NCBI GenBank assembly: GCA_033964015.1 | Contig: CM066913.1 | Span: 4,253,169-4,317,168 of the forward strand | Direction: 5' to 3' | DNA length: 64,000 nt | Source of the DNA: Scolanthus callimorphus | Taxonomy: Eukaryota > Cnidaria > Anthozoa > Actiniaria > Edwardsiidae | Part shown: positions 37,501 through 47,070 of the stretch, one piece after another | How positions within the stretch are numbered: position 1 is the first letter of the stretch | How the letters are laid out: every line of letters begins with the position of its first letter | The notes under the pieces: generated by a model | The model's input: the letters and a program-made list of their open reading frames with translations, nothing else | The model's database searches: none | What the model was told of the DNA's origin: nothing | Translations under genes and position numbers: made by a program

Positions 37501-39363
37501 TGGCAACGGCATGAGTGGCATTGCATGTCGCGGCAAGAGCATTCATTCTCCGATATTTCGCGGTTTTTGTCATAAACGTAACGAAAATTAGCAAACGGGG
37601 TCACATTTTGCGAGTGAGGGTTATACCCTTAATGTTTTATATCGCTACATACTACTGTGATAATCCAGCTACAATTGAGCTGCAAGACCCAGGGAATTGA
37701 AATTTCGCATGGAAATGTTTACGCTGTTTATACCTGTACAAGTAATTCCCATAGAAGCCTCTAGAGCTGTAAATGCCACGTGAGCATGTATTTGTTTTGT
37801 TTAGTTCCTTTTCGAGACTTTTGCAAGTCGTCTTATAAATAAGCAACAGCGCATCCCATAGGACCTCCGTAACGTGCAATAAAGGTTTCGCAACAAGAAC
37901 TACTTCATTTGCTATGGAATCTAGATCATTGGGTGTTACGTCCCAGAAAACCAACCAGGTCCCCGGGGTTTCTCCAGTCCTACGGTGGACAGATTTGATG
38001 AGATCTTCAAGCTTGTTCATGTCTTGGCCAGGACTCTGTTCACTCGGTAACGCTACCACGAGAGTATTTTTAGCACTCGTCTTGTTAATCATGTTGAGTC
38101 GGACAGCATTTAAATCAATTATACGGTAATCCCTATCTTTGATGCTTTCCTTCATTCGAAGAGAAGGTAGAATGTCAACTATTTGTGCGGCAGATCCAAT
38201 AAGTAAGACGTCGGTAGCATCAATTTCTTCCGCCATACCGTGAATTACGCCAGTAATTGACGCAAAGGAGGTCCCCATGCTGATGTATTTATGGTCCTGT
38301 AACAGATTGGGGATTGGTTACATTAAACATAAATAAAAATATTCGACGCGCAGAAGTCAATTTGCAACCTACAAAACCATAAGTATAGCAGAAACGGAAA
38401 CAGAGAACGGTAGTTTACAAGGCCGAATGCTAACACCTGTCTCTCAAAAAATTCCATGAAGATTTTAAATCTTGAAATTTGAGGGATGATTTGCCAAATC
38501 ATATCAATACATCATTGTAAACAACAAATTTGTTTATCCCTTTTGATCTACACTGAAGAGTGAAGTGGACAAACGTTGTTTATGCGTAGTTGAACAAGAC
38601 TCTGTTTCTAGCAAACTCAAGCAAGGTTATCCCATCGACACTGTTCCACAGGCCCAGTGCTTAGGTTTATCACGTAAACGTGTCGATGGTTTGTTGAAAA
38701 AGAAAATACAAACAGAAGATGCCATTAAAAAGTCCAAACAAAAACGACTGCCTTAATAGTGTTAATACTGTTTTGTCAAACTTATCCCACCTGAACAAAA
38801 AATTTCCATACCACTTGCGAAGGACGCCAGCTACACGATACCTGACGTACACGTTTGTATTAAAGTTTAGGTCAAATATATTTTTTTCTTCCGAGAAATA
38901 TTGAGACTGTCAGTATTGCGAAACGTCCCGATTTAGGTCAACTTACTTGTACATTGACAATTGTGGAACAGATTTATAAATATGTAGCATTAAGAATGAT
39001 GGAATATTATAAAAGAATCATAGAATAGTTTAGAATATTAGCTTCGTTCACGGCTTACCACAAGTCCTGCAGGTACATGGTCGATGTTCAGTTCTTTGAC
39101 GCATACAAACAGTATGGAATGGCGATCAGCGAAATGCAAGAAGTATTTATCAATCTTGCTTCCTAAACATCCCACAAGGGCCTCGACGCTATTATTCAAA
39201 GCTTCGCCAAAGACGGACACAATATCTTTCATTGACATATTTAATCCTGATGTTATGACTGTAATGTTAAGGGAGGCACGAAATTTCTCAATAACATCGT
39301 TAAGGGATGCATGTAATTCTGTTTCACGACCTCCCTCGTCAAGAACGACAAACACATTAGGCG
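34520..39363 (-). CDS. NMDA-type ionotropic glutamate receptor subunit (GluN1-like), 5' end not found
   Basis: Minus-strand exons 39363-39059, 38296-37734, 36955-35959, 35348-35206 and 34919-34520 join in phase to about 801 codons. The first exon needs an upstream signal-peptide exon I did not find. Exons 1-2 form the amino-terminal domain. S1 has HHCCIGYAVDLLIAL and PLTITHARSKVVDFGNAY, with the ligand-binding Arg. M1 is WVAYLGGSLLFVGIIWFM; the pore region follows. M3 is TLVLVSAYTANLTANLV. S2 contains VGVSSSSSTEALLK and MFDAVLSY, with the conserved ligand Asp. M4 is GLFVILACASLGCVLFLALE, followed by a very short tail. The CC-G-DLL signature is NMDA-like. Oddities are AYTANLTA instead of SYTANLAA and no Trp or Asn at the usual pore-loop site. 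It should be a plasma-membrane cation channel. The stop overlaps a potential donor (GGG|gtaaaa at 34523), so a longer tail is possible. Confidence 0.9.
37090..37425. mobile_element. Decayed copy of the poly-G hAT-like MITE in the receptor intron
   Basis: GACCCCCCGTATTTTTTGG-like text at the left, TTTCAGTTTCACCCATAAAA and TACCCTAAAAGATACC inside, and AAGATCACCCCTAAAAGAGA then TTAACCCCTAAAAGAG at the right follow the order of the 33965-34430 copy, with many changes. The left end is eroded and no TSD is visible. A tRNA B-box-like GGTTCGAGCCCC (minus strand, about 37428-37439) adjoins it. Confidence 0.7.
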
Positions 39364-40386
39364 CTGCAAAAGAACATGCTATCATGTTAACCACAATAAA
39401 ATTGCCCTCAAGTCTAAAGCCATGATATACCACTAGTCTTAAAGCCGAGATTTATGCAGTCGTTGATATAGGGATGATAATACAAGCCTATATCACAACG
39501 CATTGTTACAACTCTGTTTCAATTATAACAGGTAGCTGCAGCTGTTTGCCGATTCTCAATGTTTTTTATTTTAAGAGAAAAATATCTTGGATTGAAATTT
39601 TGAAAACCCAACTAGGAGATTTGATTAGCCCAAAAAAAGCCTTTCTGGGAGAGGAAAGTAAAGTTGATCAAATAATTCAGAGTCACTGGTGCGAGCTGCG
39701 AGGTGTAAATTGCGAGTTATCGGTTTGAATTTTCCCAAAAAAAAATCAGTGCGGAATAGAACGGTCTCAATCAGAAACGTCACGTCCATAATCGAGTATA
39801 AAAGAAGGTTTTCTGAGTTTTCTGATTGGATATATTCAAGACGGAAATTCTGTACCAGAGTCTCCAGGTTTCACTCATTCACGGACAGACTCCGCCGCTG
39901 ACCAGGAACATAAATTACTGGTACCCTGCGAGCAGAGCTTTCTCCTGTGAGTCTTTTATCATGTGTAGTCATTCTGTGTAAAACAACGCGCACACCGAAT
40001 CGCGATTAAATTAGGTCTTCGTAAAGAGAGACACAGTGGAAAAGCCTCTGCTAGCAGGGTAGATTACGAGTCACACATATTCCTGGTGTGACCGTTTAAT
40101 CAGTATTTCTAGTCTAGTTAGAGGTCGAAATGAACGCGACACATTAGTATATGTTGAATTTTCGTGTTATATTTGGTAATTTATGAGGACAGATACTTGA
40201 CAGATAATTATGACCCTCCTCAAATAAGCCATTGATTAATATTTGCATCGTCAGCTTTTTAGCAAACCTTTCCCTTGATGAAATATCACTCGAGAAGATG
40301 AACCGAATCAAAGACCCAGTATAGAACTTTGTGGAACCCCGCACTTCACCGTCCACTTCTTGGTCGATAGACAGTAAAGCTACGGG

Positions 40387-40626
40387 TAAACTAGGACACA
40401 TGTAGCGCGCAACATTTGTGTCCTGCATGTTTTCCCGAGTGGCTAAACTGGGAAACATCGCACGCGCGTGTCTCATGTTTCTTGTCTTGCGAAGAAACAT
40501 TTCTGTGTGTCCAGGCTACTAAATTTGTTGCGCGCGACAATGTTTCCCGCTCGGCTCAACCGGGAAACATGAAGGAAACATGTGTCCGGCTACAATGTTG
40601 CGCGCTACATGATGTGCCCTAGTTTA
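40387..40626. mobile_element. TIR element, about 240 bp
   Basis: TAAACTAGGACACATGTAGC (40387) then GCGCAACATT is matched inversely by AATGTTGCGCGCTACATGA then TGTGCCCTAGTTTA ending at 40626. The interior repeats GGGAAACAT/ATGTTTCCC in both directions. Non-coding. Confidence 0.8.
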
Positions 40627-40836
40627 GCCAGGGCTTAAGGGCCCTCAAAAATCGACTGTATCGCAGCTCGAGTAACGATTATTTTTGCGTACTCTTGCTC
40701 GTGGAGTGTTATTCGGTCGATTGCTCGTCAATGATGAGCAAGTGCTGCATCAAGGACCTTCCAAGGACCCTACAGTTTTCGACTATAGGTTTTTGGTTTG
40801 TTAGTGTATTATGTTAGTTTTTCACCTGTGCTATTT

Positions 40837-41982
40837 TTACATAGCAGCCGAAGGCATCCCTAATTGTCGAGTCCCACTTTCTCTACCAGACACGACCGCT
40901 GGGCCCACCTGGGTCCTACAATCCGTACAAGCCGCCAAATGTTTGAATCCCGTTCTATAGTTCTCGCTGAATGCAAAACATATATATGGATTGATGGCGT
41001 AGGTCGCGTAGGAACACATTATTGCTATGTAGCTCGCTCTAAAATAAGTTTCTTGAGATTGTAAAGGTACTTTTTCGTTCCACGCGTAGATGAAGACTAG
41101 CGAGAGGAAATAGGTCGGGGCTTGAGAGACGAAAAATGATGCCACAATCGCAACCGTCATCCACGTTACTTTTTTATTGCGTTTTTGTCGACGATTTTCG
41201 TTCTCTTCTGAAGCGACGCCAGGGAGGGCTTGGCGATAGAGTTTTATTAGGATTCCCATGTATAAAGTTGTTACTATGAGGCCTGGTATAAGAAACACAC
41301 CAAAAATACAAAAGAGCAAGAAGTCTCTAGCGGATGTTTTCGGATTAAATGGATATTCCCATTTCTCTAAACAGAAGATTTTTCCAGAAATAATTTCTGT
41401 TCGGTAGATCTTGAGAAAGAAAGAAGCAAAGCTAACAGAGGCAACCCAGATACTTGGGATAATGATGTGGGATTTGAGCGCCTTGGGGCCAGCTCTTGTT
41501 GGGAAAACAACTGCACAAAATCTTTCGACCGCGATGGAAATCATACTCAGTAAAGAAACCACCATCGACGTTGGCTTCGCAAAGGCGTTAAGTTTGCACA
41601 GGGCGTTTCCATACCAATGCGGTATATCCCACACATAAGAACCGCTTGCTAAAACGTACACGTTCCAAATGAGAGTTAAGACGACTGCAATATCGGACCC
41701 GGCCATGTTCGCTAGAAGAAAGTTCGACTTGGTCTTCATGTGGTGATTTTTACAAACGATTACGATCAGGAGCGTATTCCCGAACAGGGATGCAGCAACG
41801 ATAATACTGTAACCAATCAGAAGGCCGATTCGCAGATCTTCTGGCATTACAAGTGTTCCCAGTGGAGGATAACGTCTATTCAGCGAAGAAGAATTTGTGC
41901 CATTTGTAGCAAACATATCCATCTTTTGCTCTATGATGTAAAATGACGGGAAAAGGGAGCAAGGAACTCGACAGCTGGTCAC
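40837..41982 (-). CDS. Class A (rhodopsin-like) G-protein-coupled receptor, single exon
   Basis: An uninterrupted 381-residue frame with seven membrane segments. Landmarks: N-terminal glycosylation signals NGT and NSS; TM1 with GNTLLIVIV; TM2 with LLANMAGSD; a Cys at the start of TM3 (ALCKLNAF) and in loop 2 (IFCLEKW) for the usual disulfide; ERF in place of DRY after TM3; a Trp in TM4; VASFFVSQAPTYF in TM6 (CWxP replaced by SQAP); and NPYICFAF in TM7 (NPxxY changed to NPxxC). A second Met (MDMFATNGT, at 41922) may be the real start. The overall style is like the neuropeptide/amine receptor expansion in cnidarians, which is often intronless. Ligand unknown. It lies 1.5 kb upstream of the glutamate receptor on the same strand. 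Confidence 0.92.
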   Translation of the reverse strand: MTSCRVPCSLFPSFYIIEQKMDMFATNGTNSSSLNRRYPPLGTLVMPEDLRIGLLIGYSIIVAASLFGNTLLIVIVCKNHHMKTKSNFLLANMAGSDIAVVLTLIWNVYVLASGSYVWDIPHWYGNALCKLNAFAKPTSMVVSLLSMISIAVERFCAVVFPTRAGPKALKSHIIIPSIWVASVSFASFFLKIYRTEIISGKIFCLEKWEYPFNPKTSARDFLLFCIFGVFLIPGLIVTTLYMGILIKLYRQALPGVASEENENRRQKRNKKVTWMTVAIVASFFVSQAPTYFLSLVFIYAWNEKVPLQSQETYFRASYIAIMCSYATYAINPYICFAFSENYRTGFKHLAACTDCRTQVGPAVVSGRESGTRQLGMPSAAM

Positions 41983-42250
41983 ATCAAGTAATTACCTCTG
42001 AAAAATCCCGTGTCGTTTTATTCTTTATTAAAATGATCACGCTTTCTTTTGTATTCTCCATACTCTATAATGTTTGCTTTTCGTATAAAATGTATGTAAA
42101 TAGAATGAGCTGAAAGGGCAATGTTCGACACAAAAACAAGTGTTAATCATGCGATTTGAAATTATTGTAAAAAGCGGAACTTTTGTGCGGTTCGATCAAA
42201 GGTGCCTCGCATGATCTCAGTGTTTGAACTCGCGTCTGCCAATCTTTATA

Positions 42251-42481
42251 AAGGCCGGTTTACACTTGCGATTTTTGTTGCATTTGTGGCGGCGATTTTT
42301 CTCGCGCGGAGTTGCAATTCAAACTCTCTAGTGTAAACGAGATGCAAATCCGGTGCGATTTCTGTGCTCTCTTTTCTTCAAATCGCATGAAGTTGCAAAG
42401 AGTTTCGAACATGTTTTAAATCTCCGCGACATCACGCGATAAAAATCACGGCAAAACTTGCAAGTGTAAATGGGCCTTTAT
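42251..42481. mobile_element. TIR element, about 230 bp
   Basis: AAAGGCCGGTTTACACTTGC (42251) pairs with GCAAGTGTAAATGGGCCTTT near 42480. Subterminal GCGATTTTTGTTGC and GTGATGTCGCGGAG-type segments also face each other. It resembles the hAT-style CAGGCC-less coral MITEs; class not assigned. Confidence 0.7.
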
Positions 42482-43479
42482 GTACCCACTTGTCAGCAAC
42501 TCCTTTGTTATTGTTTTCGTTCGATATTAGAAGATGAATTACATGTAGATATCTCTTAATAAACACCTAAATTAAAACAAAGTCTCAGATTTGATTTACC
42601 AAATTCAATTGAGAACATTGCTCTATATTCTCTAAATCAGCCGATGGAAATGGATGCTTTCTCGGACTTGGTATGTTGCTATGCTGTCAAAATGGCGGCT
42701 GACACAGGCTCTTTAAAATCGAGATAATAGCCTGAAAACGCGCTAGCCATGTAGAAACTCTGGATGTGTCCATTATACATAATGCAGTCAAAGCTAACCG
42801 TTATACCATACTTTACATACGACATATAAAAAAATCATCGAATGCAATACTTTTTTTAATTGAGCGAAAGTGCTAAGCGGACAACCAAAGTGCTTGGACC
42901 GGTAAAAAGGACGAGCGCTATCAGTGAGATAAAATTTTCCTCGGTATTTTCATGCCCGCGATCTTACTATTGAAATCAAAATATGTATAAACATTGACTT
43001 GGAGAGGGGTGGAAGCGTATGGCAATTGAGAAAAATTTAAAGACAATCTCCAATCAAACGAGAAAATACAGCGTTATGAAAAACGGTGCAAACCTTTATG
43101 GCATTGATCGCAGTCTGGGGGCTGTTTCATCTAGGTTTCGCGATGACAGTGTTTCGGGTAAAAGAATTTCACCCGGATAAATCTGACGTCAAAACGTCCG
43201 CTAGGTGTGGGAATGTTTCATTTAAAAGGAAGGAAAATGAAAAATAGTAAATGCCTGACCATGGAACCAGAGAAAAAACATCGCTTATTAATATTTGTGT
43301 TTCAGATTATGTTCTGAAAATTCATATGAATTTCAAAACTCCCTGTTTGCTTGTTTAGGCTTAGCTCAAGCTGTTTTCCACTTTCAACCGATTTCCTTGA
43401 TCGCTCTCTGTATGTAAACGTGGCCAATTGCAGTGAATTGCCAATTGCAGTGAATTGTTTAGGTTTGTTTTAAAAGGCT

Positions 43480-44000
43480 TGACTTGGGGCTTATACGCGG
43501 GTCAAAAACACTTTTGCAAATATATTGTAAGCTGAGGTTACCAAACTTGGAAGTTATCTTAATTTTGTCATCTTCAAGATATTGATTGTACTGGTTGCCA
43601 TGGAAACCAAAATAACGGGGCTCGGTGCTTATTTGGCTTTTTTGACGTTTAATTGAAAATGGGGAACATAGAGCATCTAAGGCTATAAACTTACGTACAT
43701 TTTTATTGTTTACGTTGCTCCCCAGTGTCCAGCATCACGTGGTCGTGTGAAACGTTGCCATAGTAACACACGATACCTGTCTATCACAGCCATACTTAAA
43801 GATGGCCTGCCTTAAAAGGCAATTAATTATGGGGAACAACATAACCAACGAAAATGTACGTAAATTTAAGTGCTTTATGTTCCCCATTTTCACTTGCATC
43901 CGAAAATTACAAAATTAGCATCGTGCCCCCTTAATTTGGTTGCCATGGCAACAAATACTGTCAATATATTGAGGATGAAGTTTGTTTGCCTCACCTCTTT
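43480..44000. mobile_element. Inverted-repeat element with GGTTGCCATGG motifs
   Basis: GGTTGCCATGGAAACC (about 43593) and GGTTGCCATGGCAAC (about 43938) flank an inverted pair. AATGGGGAACATAGAGCA (about 43658) with ACTTACGTACATTTTTA on the left faces AATGTACGTAAATTTAAG then TGCTTTATGTTCCCCATTTT on the right (to about 43890). No TSD was defined. Confidence 0.6.
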
Positions 44001-44344
44001 CCCTATGAGATATTCGGAAGATTTTTTTCATCCGCGTTGCCACTCTTCCTGCAAGTCAAGATTTAACATACCTGAGCAACCTGAGCTAATCCATTGCTAT
44101 TTCTTGTCTGTTTTCATGTGTTTTTGTCTGTATCGTTAGAAGTGCCAGCACTGAGAAACTCTCGAGTTCATGCAATGAGGATTTGAGATTTTTAAGCCTT
44201 TGCCGCGTTTGTAAGTTGATAATCTGACAGATCAGTACTATTATTATACATTATACTCACTATCTCGATTCTGATTAGCTATAAGAGCGCGCGCTTCACT
44301 TTGAGAATCACGCACTTTGAGGGTCTTCAAGAATCAGCATGCTC

Positions 44345-44616
44345 TTTTTTTTTTTTTATGATCCAATATGATCATCATATTTTTTTTTTTTTTTGATGAT
44401 TCCAATATGATCATCATATTTAAAAGAAAAAATAACAAAGATTAGAATATGTTCATAATATAACTATATACAATAGTGGAATTAGGTAGAAAAAAAAAAA
44501 GAAACGAACAAACGAAAAGAAAAACGTTGTAATACTAGTGAATATACAAAATCACTTATTTGTAATGTATTTATTGGAATATCTTTCAATAAAAAGGAAA
44601 AAAAAAAAAAAAAAAA
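44345..44616 (+). mobile_element. Poly(A)-tailed retroposed insertion with 16-bp TSD
   Basis: A 272-bp insert sits between two exact copies of AAGAATCAGCATGCTC (44329-44344 and 44617-44632). It ends with CAATAAAAAGG followed by a run of about 20 A, i.e. a polyadenylation signal and tail. The 5' part holds two copies of GATNATTCCAATATGATCATCAT separated by poly-T. Long TSD plus poly(A) indicates LINE-type target-primed insertion of an unidentified short RNA or SINE. Confidence 0.85.
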
Positions 44617-44819
44617 AAGAATCAGCATGCTCATCTTGAAGAATCAGCTAGCTGATTCTTGATTCTATGCGCGGCCTTACGGCCTCGCCTGATTCCACCT
44701 GTCTCGACATTGTTTATTCTGGAAATCCAATAATTGCTTATTAAAATCACCATAATTGTGATAATGTCGAAAATGATTGCGAAATTGTTTTTTGGGCCAA
44801 GGCGTCTGTTATTGAAATG

Positions 44820-44900
44820 CCGGCGCCCCGGGTACTCGTCGTACCTTTTAGGGTTTAAAATCAGGCCTGTGGTACCTTTCAGAGGGTAAAATTCGAAAGT
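44820..44900. mobile_element. Fragment of the poly-G hAT-like MITE
   Basis: CCCCGGGTACTCGTCGTACC then TTTTAGGGTTTAAAATCAGG and GGTACCTTTCAGAGGGTAAA follow the order of the terminal region of the complete copies. Only one end remains. Confidence 0.6.
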
Positions 44901-45382
44901 TGCATTCTTGTTTAGACAGGTGTGAGGTCTGTGCAGTGAAATATATATATATGTGTCTGAATGCAATTTAGACAAAGTTAAAATCGAGTCTGTTCGCGCA
45001 GGCCTGGGGCCAATGTAAAAAGAAAAGGAAGAAAAGGTTCTCCTCATCGAGGAAACTTCAAGCGGTCAAAGGTACACGACCGCTGACAAGGAGGAGTTGG
45101 AGGACTTAACGGTCTGCATTAGATGGCGCAAATTGCAGCCGCGCAGCTTACAATCATGAGGGCTTTTTTACAGTATATATGCACCGTGAGACAATCCCTA
45201 CTCTTACGGTGAGTGCAATGGGTTCTTTAGCGTCCACCTTGAACAGGGGTAGAAGGGAAGGCAGACGGGACCTCGGTACATTGTCTCATCCGAAAGAAAG
45301 GAAACACAGTAGAACTAAGTTCAACCCACAATATGAACCTGTCTGCCAAGTTGCGGATCGATTCCCAGCCGATCGATTCCTC

Positions 45383-46990
45383 ATTCGTGGCGTGTTTGCA
45401 CCGGCAGCTATTCTAAGATCTTTTGCCCCTCCCTCCCTCCCTTCTCTCAACTTCTGGTAAGTCTATTCCACTGAGTAATCTGACCCCAAACTTATCAGAC
45501 GGTGACGGTTCTGGCGCGTCTGTGAAATATTCACTTCACTCTGCAGCCGGGGACACCAGTCGATTGCAGGACCTCCTTAGTTTTTTGTCATTGAATTCGT
45601 CTTTAGAGACCTTTCAACCCCTGCCTATATTGCGTTCATCGCCTGAAGGTAAAAAGAACTACTAGAGACATAGTTATAGCATAGTTACTAGCTATAGTTA
45701 TAGTGAAAACTGACGTTTGGCACTTTCGGGCGCTAAAGATCAAAGCTCTGCAAAAACTCTCTGCAACGACGACTGAAACAGTGCCCGAAAGAGCATTATT
45801 AGGTACAGGTGAACATTTCAACGGCAGAGTTAAGTTTCCTAGAGTTTTTCATCTCTTCGGATTTCCTAGCGTAGAGTCTATTGAGGATTTGAGTATCTTT
45901 TAAGGATCAAACTGAAATTGGGTTTCCGAAATTGCCAGGCAGATTCGTTTGGGGTTAGGTAATCTGAGGATCAGGCCCTCCCTCGTTTCCCTTGAAATTC
46001 CACCAGATACTCAGACTAGGTTAGAAGCTGAATATTCCTTCTCCCAGAAACTTCGAATAGTATATATGTTATTTACAGGCTGGGAGAGACCGAGGGCTAG
46101 GAAATGTTGAACAATATTCATAATCCAACTTGAAGTCAAATATTTAAACTAGTTTTCCAAATATTTGAACTATTTTTCCAAAAACTATTTTTCGAAATAT
46201 TAAAACCAATCTGAAACGCAATATTCAAGCAAATTTCAAAGTTCAATATTTCTGCTTCATGTCCGAGAAATAATCCTATGCGAGCTTTTTACCTGAAGAT
46301 TTTACCAACTGAGTTTCGCAAATATATTTCACGGGGTACGCCACAGTCACTAACACAAACTGTAGAGAACAATTATACATTTGTCCCACGGGATGTATTG
46401 CTTTGTTAATACTATATGTATAATGTTTGAAATGGCTACAGACTAAGAAATTTGGCCTAAATGTAGCGAAAACCAAGTTTATGATCAACTACAAAATCAA
46501 GTAGAGAAACGTGGTATAATTTGAAGGTTTTAGTATTCAAACAATTTTGATAAAATAATGAAAAACCTAAAAAAAAACAGAAGGCTCGTGAAGTAGACAA
46601 ATAATTAGCCTGAGAATCAGGACCCTCCCCCTCCTCGAAAAAATATGCGGAAAAATAAAATTCCGCCTGATACTCAGGCTAGAAAATAATGAAGGACGAA
46701 ATCCACGGTGAAAGAGTCACTCTGCTGTCCCGCGGTCGAGAAAGAAAATATCTCTTTATAACATAAGCTCGAAACGTTTCAGCACGTTACCACTGAAATA
46801 TTTCCTAACATAAATATATAATCCCAAATTGATAAAACTGCCACCTGAATATTTTGCCAGCAAACGTAAGTACCCTGACAGAGGCTTATTTCTGGCTTTT
46901 TCATCAGCCAGCAATGAAACTGTGTAGGAACAGGTTTTCGATTTCATCAAACCCTCAACTCGACGCAAAATCGGGCCCAAGAATTATCAA
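45383..46990. repeat. Segmental duplication, copy A (partner 56889-64000)
   Basis: From CTCATTCGTGGCGTGTTTGC to TCAAACCCTCAACTCG, the text is repeated in the same orientation and order at 56895-64000. Copy B is interrupted by three insertions (about 57120-58025, 58434-59221, 59419-63238). Copy A has a few open frames (for example 45703-45903) that are disrupted by indels in copy B, so no gene is called. The copies differ by substitutions and small indels, so the event is not recent. Confidence 0.85.
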
Positions 46991-47070
46991 CTGTTCGAGA
47001 ACCGGGCCTCAGGTCTTATGTGTGCATGTGGCCATAGAATCTCACTTTCAACTTTTTTTTTAATTTCCAG

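Noticed and set aside
38565..38756. Open frame in a glutamate receptor intron (plus strand)
   Set aside because: It has reasonable composition (VDGLLKKKIQTEDAIKK), but no family motif, no splice partners and it lies antisense in an intron.
45703..45903. A protein-like open frame in segmental duplication copy A
   Set aside because: The corresponding region of copy B (about 58195-58370) is broken by indels, with no sign of codon-preserving change.
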